From NCBI GenBank assembly GCA_010093705.1, contig MU006090.1, positions 624,056-688,055 on the forward strand: a stretch of DNA of 64,000 nt. The letters are read 5' to 3'. The notes below the pieces were generated by a model. It was not told the DNA's origin. It was given only the letters and a program-made list of their open reading frames with translations, and made no database searches. Source of the DNA: Patellaria atrata CBS 101060 (lineage: Eukaryota; Ascomycota; Dothideomycetes; Patellariales; Patellariaceae). This document shows, one piece after another, positions 21,590 through 32,272 of this stretch. How positions within the stretch are numbered: the first letter of the stretch is position 1; every line of letters begins with the position of its first letter. The position numbers were made by a program, and so were the translations under genes.

Positions 21590-23874
21590 TAGGACTGGTT
21601 GGGAATGACAAAACAGATAGAAGTGTAGTCGACTTTTGGATTAGAGTGCTAATATCAAGCGTCGATCACACAGATACCCGAAAGAGCTTAAGGAGGTAGC
21701 AATATCGAGCTCGAACGGGCAGAGGCTTGAAGTGGCCTGTCAAAATTTCAACGTGAGAGCCACCATGTAATACAGGGTCAAGCCAAAACGGAGGAATTAA
21801 ATGAAGTGTTACCTGAGCGTTGTAACGACTGTAGAAAGAAAAGCAATAGGGAAAAGACTGGAAGTCAATTAAGACAGCGCGCAGACGGCGGCGGCAGTTG
21901 AATAGCTTATCATGATAATATCTCGTAGATATCAATATAGCAAATATACTCTCCCATCTCTATGGCCTACAGTGTTATGAGTTCTAGAGAGATCTAACAG
22001 GTACGGCAGCTCCGAAAACAGAGCCTTGGGCCAGTGCCACAGCTCGAAAAGGGAGTGGAACCTGGTCAATTACTCTGAGTTGTCTCCCAGAAAAGGTAAT
22101 TCCCCTGTATCAACTCGGGGGTCTAATTCTTAGATCTACAGGCTTCCACACCTCTATTATCACTTGCCCAAGCGGTGGCGCGCGAGCAGTAAGGAACAAT
22201 CTCCGTGTCGAGTCTTCCCTCGAGAGTGGGACTGGCCTAGCAGGAACCCGATATCGAGATGCAGGAATGCAGGACTGTCCATGCTCGCGTGCATTCTCGC
22301 GGGATGAAAGCATTGAGATATTTCGGGCCCCACTAGTTAACAATAGATCCTCCGGATGAAGTATGTTATCGTGGCAGCGATCTATGATCAGTCCCTTATC
22401 TAGTATTCACTGTTAATAATCCTTGATGAAGTGTAGGTTCATCGAGCTGAAAATGATGTGTCCTGCTCGGGTGCGACTCGAGTCGTACATATGCGAAACT
22501 TGGAAGAATCTCGATAAACAGGAGATCAAATACTGTAACTGAACTTACGGTAGTCGCACAGCAGATGGGCGATATGAGACATGTCGAAGTAAAAGTCCCG
22601 AGTATTTGTACAACATGGGTCATCTTGATAGAGATCCAATGGCATCTCCAGCATTCACACGTTGAGCAGGGAGTCAGTTATTGACCTGATGTCTGGATAT
22701 ATCAAATATCGACCGCCTCGCTTGGCTGATTGTCGTTTTCCCGATATCTTGAGGCTCCACTGCGACCTCCCATGCAGCTCTATTGAAGGCCAAGACAATC
22801 GCTTTAGGGATACTGTAAAGTAAACAGGATAAAGAGAAGATACCTTAACGGCCAAGGTTGTATACACCTGCATCGAACCGCATGAGGTTGTTTTCCAGAC
22901 GTCAAAAGAGAAGCAAGATGCACCTCCGAGTAGGTCAGCCAAATCACATCCCCAGCCACAACGCTATTGGAGGAAAAGGGCGTCTACCGTTAGACACCGT
23001 ACAAAATACGTTAGGCTTGCCGTTGATCCTGCCCCCTTCTGTTCAATCGACGAATATCATGCAAAAACTCAATAGACGCTGGACATGACAGAATGCAGCG
23101 TTCGGAATTGATCGGTACGCGGCGCGGCATACCGAAGGCATGGTAATTTCCACATAGGTATTGGAGCTGCGAAGAAAAAAACACTTCTTCGTCCTCAGTA
23201 GGTAAATAGACAAGTATAAAACTGAACATCTTTAAAAGCCCTCTTTCAAAACGGTCGGAGGGAAAATGTCATCTAACGGAAAAGCTCTATCCACCATATT
23301 CCAGAGTCAAAATACGATCCCCAACATGGCACAAGCTCCGTATCCAAGGTGACAAGTGCATTTCTGCGCGACCACACTTCGTTCCAGATGCTCCTCTACG
23401 TGCATGCAGCCCGTACCTGAAAGCCAGAAACCACCTGTCGTACCACGACCGGGAGAAAAACCTGAATGCGACAGATGGTGGCAGATCATGGTTATGCAAC
23501 GTATTCAGACAGGTTAAAGCGGTTCTGATTGATAAGTCTTTGATCTCGAGGGATTCCTAGTGTGTTATACAAGTACAGGGAAGAAACATAAAATAATAGG
23601 AGAATGAAACCAAAACAAAACCTGAAAAGGCCCAAGAATAGTAAGTATCTGCTCCTTTACGCCGTCGCGTGGAGAAATGCTCGCATGAAAAAAATGCATG
23701 AGTAATAAAAATATTGTATGAAGAATTGCCATAAACAGTATATGGGTGGTACGATCCATCTACAGGCGACTGCGTGCACAGTAGTAACCAAGAAAGTAAG
23801 AATAATATATATCAAGTACTAGAGAACGATGGTTAGCATTTCGATTAGATGAAGATTTGGAAGTTCATGACTTA
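21590..23874. other. Region without clear gene; possible decayed coding remnants on minus strand
   Basis: This 2.3-kb stretch holds the GT2 promoter and the PLD1 3' flank. On the minus strand, short stretches look protein-like but do not join into a complete frame: 23011-23229 (with LCGNYHAFGMPRR ... SCPASIEFLHDIRRLNRRG), 22840-22942 (DLLGGASCFSFDVWKTT) and, after a possible GTATCT...TTACAG intron, about 22693-22825 (AFNRAAWEVAVEPQDIGKTT, ending in a stop). I do not recognise the family. It may be a pseudogene or a diverged gene with missed exons. Confidence 0.25.
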
Positions 23875-26800
23875 CTAAATTTCCAGCGGTGCGATTTGAT
23901 CAACAGTATAGAACCACCTACCACCCGACTCCTCCTTCGCAAGCCAATCGTATGGAAACACTACTAAATGGCCCTGCACCAAATCCATCAACTCACTACA
24001 GGCCTCCGGATCCAAAATAGCACTCGGGTCATTCGCATGGAAAGCCCGCGTGCTACTCTTGGTCGTAGCTCGCCTTCTTCTCCTCTGACTTCCCGTCAAA
24101 GTGCCCTGTCTGTTTACACTCCCGGTTGGATCATGAGTACCCTCAGAGTATGTAACTGTTCTCTCGCGGCCAAGGCTCGACGACGCTGCGCCATCTACTT
24201 GTGCGGAGTCCAAGCTATTATTGCTCCTCTCTTTATCCTCGTTACGAAGGGCCGCTTTCTCATCGTTTGCTTGTTTCTCATCTTGTATCTGCTCCTGGGT
24301 CCATTCTTCCACGGTTCCCATGGGATGGTTTTGTTCGTTGGAGCGGCTACCAACTTTCTCCATGAGTTTCTCGCCGATGATCTCGATAGGTTGACCTGCG
24401 CGCCCGATAACCTTTTCAATTTTGCCGATGCCTGTACCAGGTGGCCCAGTTTGACCGGGCGCGTCTTGTGCGCGGTGGGTGGTGCTCTTGATGCCGAATT
24501 GTGACTCTGAGAACCTCTCTTGGAAAACAACATACTCCTTGTACTCTTTCCAAGTTTGAACCTCATTATCGGGCTGACAGCGGAATACATTACGGAATAA
24601 TTTGGTGTTGTTCTCGGCGACCTGGTGCCAAGTATCAATTACAAACGATTCACTGAGTGGGTCTTTCATGCAGTTCGGTGTGACGACTGGTTTCTTCATC
24701 TCTGCGATCAAAGGATGAATGATCTCATGTGATAGAGCACTAAACCTCCGAGTGAGAGGTGGACCACCGATATCCGTATCGTCCACGTGTGGTAGTGGAG
24801 GTAATTGCGAAAGTTGGGTAAGGCCAAGTTCCCGTGTATCCATTCGAGGAAGAGGTAATGGTGGTAGACCATGGTTTCCCTCAGTACTAGCGCTATTGAT
24901 GCTCTCTTTAGTGATGGTGTGAGCCCGAGTGCGAGACTGACTTGAACCCTTCTTAGGAGATTCAATAGTACCTTTGCCTTCAGATGCTGTATGTGATATG
25001 AGGACCTCTCTCCCGAACGTGTCAACTGTTGAATCACGTCCTAGTGCTTCTCCACTTTGTTCGAAATCTAACATGTGGTCTGGCCCTCGACCCTCAACGT
25101 CCTTATGATGTGCTTCGTTACCGTTAATTCGGGAATCTACGGTAAGTTTTTTGGTAGTCATGAGATGAGGGTTATTTTCTTGCTCCCAATCGACATCATG
25201 ATTAAAGCTGCGTAGTTCGTCCTGCCTGTTGATCAAATCTTCCTGTAGTCTATGTCTATTCTTGATGAGCTGTTCTTGAGTTGCGGCATCTGATTGAGTA
25301 GAACGTGCATCCGAATCATCGTGGAATCGATCCATTTCTGCTTCGAATTGCTCACGATGCTCCTGCTCCTCGATCTCGTCTACATTCACTCCAAGATGTT
25401 CCCTCATCAAGCGCATTCGGAGGGTATGAGGAAACTTACCGACCAAATATTTCTCGCCACCCATATATGACTCTATCATTTCTCGATCACGGACGATAGC
25501 AGCAACTTCAGAATCCCTTGAACCAAGCATTGACCGTTCATTAATATTGGCAGATCCGATGATAGCAACCCTATCATCCACAACCATACACTTGGCATGA
25601 ATATAAAGTTGTTCCGTGGTAAAGGCTTTATTAGGACCAATACGACCCCACGATCGTAACGAGTAAAATTGGATATAGTCCTCTGGTTCAATATTGGCAG
25701 CTCGCAACCTCCCAAAAATTGAAGTCTCGCCACGACAGATGCTGCGATACTGGCATGTCATGATTAACCGAACACTACTGCCATCCTGGCTATCAACTGT
25801 ATTCTGGAAACCGGGCATGAGCGGAATAACGATGATTGCTCTCCAATCCTCTCCGTTTTCATGTGCACGGATAATTCTTTCAACTAAAGCGTCACCGATA
25901 GTGTTAATTATCTGTGTATCTTCGACATTACAACTGCTGATAAAGAACTGATTCTCAATGTACACGAAATGGTCCGATGTTTGGATGCACTTAGTGTAGG
26001 CATTCATGATACTGCATTCGACTTTGTCTGGTGTTCCAATTGACCAGGCGGAAGCCGAACGAAGCATTTGGATCTCGCAGGTTCCATCAAGCTGTAGTGC
26101 TTCAAGGTCGGCTTGCAAGAAATCGGGAGCAGGTAGCAAGAAAGGAGTGGGGCGAGAAGGCGTACGCTGTCGAAGTATGTAGTTCCAGCGCTGGACGAAG
26201 TGGCGAGTTAGATCTCGAGCTGGTTGTCCTACAATTTGCATAGCTATATCATGCCATGGCATCCGAGGGACCTTTGTCCTATCATACATCTCCTCGTATG
26301 GACGATCGAGTGCGTAGAAATCTTGGATCCTGGGATTTGAGTAATCTTTTCCTGGCCATGATTGACAGTGTTCGGAATCCTTTGGCATATCATTAAGTTC
26401 AAAACCTGTAAGCTTATCATCAATAAGAGAATGCTGAGGTGTATCCCAACGACCAAAGCAAAGATCTACTCCACCGCAGAAAGCTACCGTATGATCAACG
26501 ATACATAGTTTCTCGTGATGTGCCCAAAAGAACGTGTTTTGTCTGAACTGATTTGGAGAACGCTGCACGAAAACATTCGGATGAAGGTCTAATAGCGAGA
26601 ACTTTGAATATGTGGAGTCAATCGGAATTGCGGTGTTGATATTGCGATACATTATCACAAAGACCTTTACACCTTCGCGGGCTTTTCTTTGCAGTAAGCG
26701 ATCCAGTCTCCATTTCTGGCTAATGGCCGCGGGGCGTCGAAGATAGAGTTCAGGGCTAAGCCACCAATCGTGAATGTATATCACATCCTTCGCCATTGAG

Positions 26801-29304
26801 ATGGCACGAGAAACGTTCCACATGTAGTCTCTTCCGTCAACAAGCCATTGTGCGAAGACTCCATGTCTGACAGGTGCAAAACTATCAAAGCGATGCTTCT
26901 TAGACCAGATGGTATTGTCGACCATGAAATTTATAGACTCTTCGAATTGATGCTGAAGTCTTTCATGTTTCGCCCAAAGTTTAACCTTCCGCTCCGAGTT
27001 GTACAGTCTTAGAGTATGTCGTTGAGGTCGAGTTGCAGACTCTTTGGCCGTTTTTGCCAGATCTTTACCGCGGGTATCTCTCAGTCTCTTCTTAGCTTCC
27101 AGTTTCCAATCCGAGTCGACCAGAAAGACGTCGTATATGTTCATAGCTTCCGGCGAGTCTATGCACACAATGTAACTGTTCCTGACCATAAACCACTTGG
27201 ATTCATGTCTATGCTTGAAGTTGTATGGGGTAAGTCTTTTCCTGAAATCCATACCCTTTCCAGATGTGATGTGAAGGTTTCCTTCTTTCCCGTGATAGCC
27301 ACCCTCTCCCGCTAGACGGACACCCAAAGCTGAGAGCTCAAGAAATTTGCACAACCGATTGCTGTCGGCACGAAATCTTGAGAAACTAATTAGAGCTCGT
27401 AAGTAAACCTCGAGCTTCTTCCTTTGCCGCTCAGCATAGTTCTCCTTCTTCGCGGCCGGGTCTAAGACAGATGCACCGGTGGTGCTTCCTTGACGCATAT
27501 CATGTGTCAGCGCAACAGGGCTTGAAATACTTGATTTCCTCCGTGCGAATGCATGGGATGACCGTCGTCTTGGATTTCTTCTCGGTCTGTCAGTACCGCT
27601 CGCATCTCCATCGGTTGCTTCTGCAAGGATTGGTTCATCATCTTCGTCTTCAGATTCGATGAGGCCTCTCATCCCGCGTAGATATGGAAAAGCGCCCCTA
27701 GGAAACCGTGGTAATTTGACGCGCCGAGTATCCTCAGATTTCAGTTGAGTATATTTTTCAGTTTGACCCTGGAGCTTGTACTTCATGTGTAGTTTCGCAA
27801 AGTCGACCAAAGTCCTATGAACAACCCACTTCATTCTAGTAATACCGCTTCCATATTCTAGTTCGATACGGAACAATAAGTGGCGGTCGCCAGACTTTGT
27901 TTCGTTAGTCTGACTATCAGTAATACTAACTTTAAGTTGCTCTAAAAGTATGGGTATCCTTCTATGCCCATTTTCATCTCGCTGGAACATACTAGCAAGG
28001 AATAGCGCAGCTGGAGCGCCTGCCAGTAGTTCCGCCATCAGCTCAGCAGATTTCGCGTTATCCAACCTACTCGCTTGCTTTTGCCTTCCAAGTAATTTTA
28101 GGCCATTCTTAATCCTCTCCCACCGAAGAGCACTGATACTGGTTGAACGCTCAGTACGACCTTTGGCAGCAGAGAGGTCACCTATACCGGTGAACCGCCG
28201 CAAGTGACTCGGCCTTCTGCTTTCATTCGTGCTCTCCTGGCTATCGTGGCGATGACCAAGCCCCATGCTGTAACTTAAACCACGAGCTCCATGAATGCCA
28301 CGTTTCCAGGCACTTTCTCTGAGTCTTTCGCGTCCTTCATCCTCCGAAACCCCTTGTCGTTGGTTCTCCGGGATGTCTGTCATAGTAGCTCTGCGAAACA
28401 ATAGGCCCGGTCGATAGCTAGAAGAAGTAGCAGTTGGGGAGTCATGAGAAAATGAGTGAGAGCTCATTTTCGGTGTGGTAGGTGCAGTTTGAGTTCCTCC
28501 ATCGGCTCGACGATGTCTCTTCCTCTTACGATATTGTGCAGGACCTGGCGTGGCCTCGGATGCGCTCTCTTCCGCATCTGCATCGTCTTCGCTCTCTGGA
28601 ATCGCGATCTTCGGGCGGAAGCGGTCAGATATCGGGGTATATGGGGTACTATCTTCCTGTTTCGCCGACTCTCCGACATTATACGCGCTTGAACTCCTAC
28701 CATGACTTGACATTGCTGGAACAGCCAAAGCTTTCAGCTTCGTAAATATGGATTGCGAGCCTTTGTCCTTTCCAACATTCTGGGCATCCTCCTCTTCCAC
28801 TGACTGGTTTCTTGAGTGGGATGGGCCTGACTCAAACGTGGTGGAACGTGCAAACTGTACGCTGCGACGGCCAGTTGGTGTTATGCATCCTGCCTCGCCA
28901 CTCTTAGTTCTTGCTGGATGTTCAAGCACCAGATCTAGGTCCCCATTCGTGATGTTTTCCAGATTGCTTGTTCCGACAGACTTGTTCACACCAGGGTCGG
29001 AGTTCGATATCAATTCTTTCGTAGGATTGCTGGCTGCGTATGTATGATCGAGAAATGGAAACTCTGGAGGTTCTGTTGCTACCCTATGAAGTTTAGGAGT
29101 ACCATTGATCACAGGTTTAATGATCGTCCCATTCCGTGCTTCTGAAACCGAAGCATCGCTGAGCTTCTGCTCCTGACGGAGAGGTGAAGAGAACCGAGCG
29201 CCTTCCGCACTGCCATCAAGATTGTTATTAACTTTGGGAAGAGGGGAGCGTGACCGTGGGCTTCGTGTCATTGGAGATATGCTCTGATCCCTCATGTCGG
29301 CCAT
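23875..29304 (-). CDS. pld1: Phospholipase D1 (PLD1/Spo14 type)
   Basis: PLD1 hydrolyses phosphatidylcholine to phosphatidic acid and choline and acts in membrane traffic and signalling. One uninterrupted frame of 1,809 residues starts at the ATG 29304. A disordered Ser-rich N-terminus (1-370) is followed by a PX-type region (about 475-560, with FRIELEYGSGITRMKWVVHR and an acidic insert), a PH-type region (about 680-780, KHRHESKWFMVRNSYIV) and two HxKxxxxD active-site motifs: HEKLCIVDHTVAFCGG (about 930) and HAKCMVVDDRVAIIGS (about 1,236). These are typical of eukaryotic PX-PH PLDs and both are intact. The C-terminal 450 residues are mostly disordered with a conserved-looking end (PEACSELMDLVQGHLVVFP). 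It is divergent from the hydrolase gene. Confidence 0.95.
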   Translation of the reverse strand: MADMRDQSISPMTRSPRSRSPLPKVNNNLDGSAEGARFSSPLRQEQKLSDASVSEARNGTIIKPVINGTPKLHRVATEPPEFPFLDHTYAASNPTKELISNSDPGVNKSVGTSNLENITNGDLDLVLEHPARTKSGEAGCITPTGRRSVQFARSTTFESGPSHSRNQSVEEEDAQNVGKDKGSQSIFTKLKALAVPAMSSHGRSSSAYNVGESAKQEDSTPYTPISDRFRPKIAIPESEDDADAEESASEATPGPAQYRKRKRHRRADGGTQTAPTTPKMSSHSFSHDSPTATSSSYRPGLLFRRATMTDIPENQRQGVSEDEGRERLRESAWKRGIHGARGLSYSMGLGHRHDSQESTNESRRPSHLRRFTGIGDLSAAKGRTERSTSISALRWERIKNGLKLLGRQKQASRLDNAKSAELMAELLAGAPAALFLASMFQRDENGHRRIPILLEQLKVSITDSQTNETKSGDRHLLFRIELEYGSGITRMKWVVHRTLVDFAKLHMKYKLQGQTEKYTQLKSEDTRRVKLPRFPRGAFPYLRGMRGLIESEDEDDEPILAEATDGDASGTDRPRRNPRRRSSHAFARRKSSISSPVALTHDMRQGSTTGASVLDPAAKKENYAERQRKKLEVYLRALISFSRFRADSNRLCKFLELSALGVRLAGEGGYHGKEGNLHITSGKGMDFRKRLTPYNFKHRHESKWFMVRNSYIVCIDSPEAMNIYDVFLVDSDWKLEAKKRLRDTRGKDLAKTAKESATRPQRHTLRLYNSERKVKLWAKHERLQHQFEESINFMVDNTIWSKKHRFDSFAPVRHGVFAQWLVDGRDYMWNVSRAISMAKDVIYIHDWWLSPELYLRRPAAISQKWRLDRLLQRKAREGVKVFVIMYRNINTAIPIDSTYSKFSLLDLHPNVFVQRSPNQFRQNTFFWAHHEKLCIVDHTVAFCGGVDLCFGRWDTPQHSLIDDKLTGFELNDMPKDSEHCQSWPGKDYSNPRIQDFYALDRPYEEMYDRTKVPRMPWHDIAMQIVGQPARDLTRHFVQRWNYILRQRTPSRPTPFLLPAPDFLQADLEALQLDGTCEIQMLRSASAWSIGTPDKVECSIMNAYTKCIQTSDHFVYIENQFFISSCNVEDTQIINTIGDALVERIIRAHENGEDWRAIIVIPLMPGFQNTVDSQDGSSVRLIMTCQYRSICRGETSIFGRLRAANIEPEDYIQFYSLRSWGRIGPNKAFTTEQLYIHAKCMVVDDRVAIIGSANINERSMLGSRDSEVAAIVRDREMIESYMGGEKYLVGKFPHTLRMRLMREHLGVNVDEIEEQEHREQFEAEMDRFHDDSDARSTQSDAATQEQLIKNRHRLQEDLINRQDELRSFNHDVDWEQENNPHLMTTKKLTVDSRINGNEAHHKDVEGRGPDHMLDFEQSGEALGRDSTVDTFGREVLISHTASEGKGTIESPKKGSSQSRTRAHTITKESINSASTEGNHGLPPLPLPRMDTRELGLTQLSQLPPLPHVDDTDIGGPPLTRRFSALSHEIIHPLIAEMKKPVVTPNCMKDPLSESFVIDTWHQVAENNTKLFRNVFRCQPDNEVQTWKEYKEYVVFQERFSESQFGIKSTTHRAQDAPGQTGPPGTGIGKIEKVIGRAGQPIEIIGEKLMEKVGSRSNEQNHPMGTVEEWTQEQIQDEKQANDEKAALRNEDKERSNNSLDSAQVDGAASSSLGRERTVTYSEGTHDPTGSVNRQGTLTGSQRRRRRATTKSSTRAFHANDPSAILDPEACSELMDLVQGHLVVFPYDWLAKEESGGRWFYTVDQIAPLEI

Positions 29305-29986
29305 CGTGCTCTAAGACTGTTGTAGTCTCACGGCCGTGAGATTATACCGGAACCTCCCAAAGGTGCCCTCCCCTTCTCGTTCTCCCGACCAATTGTATAA
29401 GCGCGATTCCAAGGACATGCGGCTGAGTATGAGGATGATGGCTAGACGTTTCGGAAGCTACGTAGGAGAATGATTGGAGGTACACCATGCAGATGCCTCA
29501 AGGGACGACGTATATATATCAAAAATTGTGCGTGCAAAGGTTCAGACGGAAAGTAAAATGGGAGAGTTTGTTATATCGTTCTCGTCTGGTTTACTGGGAA
29601 ATGATGCTTCCCACCCCGTGGGTTGATCATCACATGGGTCGACCACGGATTCTAACCAGATTTATGGGAACTGTGGCTAGTGAAGTAAATATGGTTAGTT
29701 CAAGCTTCTGTGGCCGTGCAATTCAAAGAACTTAACGGTATTACGGTAAATGATCGTGATATCAATACTGTCCTATAATTCCTATAATTTCCCTGTCTAT
29801 TCTACCTATAATAGCATTTACCCGCTACACTTTGGTTTTTCTTATACAATACCTCGGCACCTACTGCAATTATGTCGCGACTGTCACCCCGCGTTCCTAA
29901 ACACCATGAACTCATAACCCTCTTACTATGGGCTCCTCAACCTAACTAATAGACATCCTACGTACTCAATCGAACTCTTTTGCACA
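29305..29986. other. Shared divergent promoter region (PLD1 / hydrolase)
   Basis: About 680 bases between two head-to-head genes. AT-rich around 29740-29870. No other gene or RNA seen; the frame 29487-29735 has no recognisable features. Confidence 0.45.
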
Positions 29987-31245
29987 ATGGCAACCACCAA
30001 CCCCCTCCACCGCACACACCCTCACCCCATTCCCCCCATCTCAACCCTCACCCTCCCCATCGGCGGAATTCCCGTAACCATCCACGGGCTGACCGAGCTC
30101 CCACCCTCGACCTCTTTCCTCGCGATCCTCTGGCTCCTCCATCCTCGGCTTCAAGATGCCTCATCAATGACTCCGCTCGCGGCCCACTGCATCCACGCCT
30201 GGAACACACAGGTCTCCAACAGCGGGAAAGGGAGCACCGTAGGTCTGATCGGCGTATGCTTCGACCATCGAAACCACGGCTCAAGACTCGTAGACGCGAA
30301 GGCGAATCAAGCATGGAGGGAAGGCAACGAGAGCCACGCGATCGACATGTTCGCCTGTTACAGTGAGTTTCCCCTACTCCAACCATCCCCTCACTTATCC
30401 TGTCTCTTACTAAACTAACACATCCAGACGGCACAACCCACGACACCCTCTCCCTCCTCCCTCACCTCCCCTCCTACCTCCTCCCCCATATCCCCTCTCA
30501 AATCCCCTCCCCAACCAACCTCCTCCACCCCTCCAACCTAACCCATCACGCCCTCGGCGTCTCCCTCGGCGCCCACACAGCCTGGCAACTAATTCTGCAA
30601 CCCCCCTTCACCTCCTCAACCATCCTCCTCGGCTGCCCGGACTACATAAACCTAATGCTCCACCGGGCCTCAAAGTCCCGTCTCAAATCCTGGACCACCG
30701 CCCATCCCCCGGGCTCGCATTTCCTCGGCAGCCCTTCCTTCCCCCCTCCCCTCGTCTCCGCCGTCCGATCCAGTGATCCCGCAGCCCTACTCATGGGCAC
30801 AGAGTGGGTCGGGCACTCCCCCCCAAACACCCCCCCGACCAGTCCGGGTTTATGGCAACCCTCACAAACCCAACCCTCCTCCCCACCCCAGCCGTCCCTC
30901 GCAAACAAAAAAATCCTCGCCCTCTCCGGCGGCGCCGATAAACTCGTTCCCCGCGCCTGCTCAGCACCCTTCCACGCCTGGCTGCGCGACGCGGCCGACG
31001 CCCGGGGCTTCGAGTTCACGGACGTGGTATTTGAGGGTGTGGGACATGAGACTACGCCTGCGATGGCGGAACGGGCGGTTGAGTGGGTGTGTGGTGTTTT
31101 GGCGTGCTTGGGGGGGGAAGTGGGTCGGGGAGATGGAGGTGGAGATGATGAGGTGGTAAGGGAGGTGGGGAAGGGCCGGGAAGAGGGGAATGTAGGTGAT
31201 AAGGTGGGGAGGAGGTTGGAGAAGGGGGTGGGAAGTAAGATATGA
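29987..31245 (+). CDS. Alpha/beta-hydrolase fold protein
   Basis: Alpha/beta hydrolases act on esters, peptides or related bonds; the substrate here is unknown. Two exons (29987-30362, 30428-31245), joined by a GTGAGT...CCAG intron, give 397 residues. The nucleophile elbow is GVSLGAH (Ser in G-x-S-x-G), the acid is probably Asp in LSGGADKLVPRA, and the base His is in GVGHETTPAM, in correct order. The N-terminus contains VGLIGVCFDHRNHGSR, the usual strand and oxyanion region. There is no signal peptide, so it is probably cytosolic. The last 50 residues are a Gly/Glu/Lys-rich tail (GRGDGGGDDEVV) unlike the fold core. Coding sequence is C-rich in exon 2. Confidence 0.82.
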
Positions 31246-32272
31246 TGAATTTGTATATATGATACGTGTGAAATAGATACCCAGATATACCTTCTACCTT
31301 CTACCAAATCCCATTTCGATTAAGCAATTTCAAAAGACGCAGCGGGAGAGGTATCACACCGCGCGAATACTACGATTTGAATATGCCGTATGCTCTATCT
31401 ACCGTCTCTCCAATACGCATATCGATCCTATATGAATTCTAGTGGGTGAGGAAGGGTCGGCATCGCTCAAACTGGAGGTCTAGTCCACGAAAGGTGGGTG
31501 TGTGGGTTTTCCAAGACTAGAAGATTAGGCGGATGGTACGGGATTTGGTATGGCATAGTCTATAGTACGCGATATGGCATAGCACGGGATATGGTATGGA
31601 ATGAGCTATGGCGTATGGCAGAAGGTGAGATGGATGGAAGCTTGTATGAGATATAGTTCACAAGGGTTGGACTGGTAGGGGTATGTGGAATAGGAGGTGG
31701 CATGAAACTGGGTGGCATAGGAGGTGGCCCACGAGGGAGATGAGCTGGGATGTTGTACGATACGACAAGACCTCCATATTCAAAATCACGGCGCGAGTAT
31801 TCAGGTCTCAAACCCACCCTAAGCCCTCCGAAGCACATTCATGTACTTCAGTTCGAGCGAACGTGCATGGTGTAATAATATCTTTGAGTAAGGACTATAG
31901 AAACTAGCTCTGCCCTCCGTAATACAATATCTTCGTATTACAGTATAAAGCGTATGTGGTGTAGAGATATCTGTAGATAGGAACGGACCATCGACGAGGT
32001 ATATAAACAAGCGTTGAACCACCAAAAAAAGTGCGAGTGATGACAACCAAACAACCAATAAACACAGGACGAACGGAGACTCAGCAACAGATATGTAACT
32101 AAGACCAGCAGGGAACAGAGACAGGTAGGAAACCGCTCGAGCCCACTTTAACGCAACCAGTCTCTTCAGACCTTTCATAGACAATTACCGAACCTCTAAT
32201 AGAGAATTACTACTCCTTCCATAACATTGCAGACAAGACACTTCGACTCATCGCTCAGGAGCTAGGTCTACC
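31246..32272. other. Convergent intergenic region
   Basis: About 1 kb between the 3' ends of the hydrolase and CBM48 genes. Degenerate repeats of GATATGGCATAG/GGTATGG type lie at about 31535-31625, and GGAGGTGGCA-like repeats near 31690-31730. A minus-strand frame (31819-32178) has a hydrophobic stretch but no other support and lies where the CBM48 3' UTR is expected. Confidence 0.45.

Noticed and set aside
31819-32178. 119-codon minus-strand frame with a hydrophobic stretch
   Set aside because: It lies about 95 bases after the CBM48 gene stop, where its 3' UTR is expected; no family resemblance or splice support.
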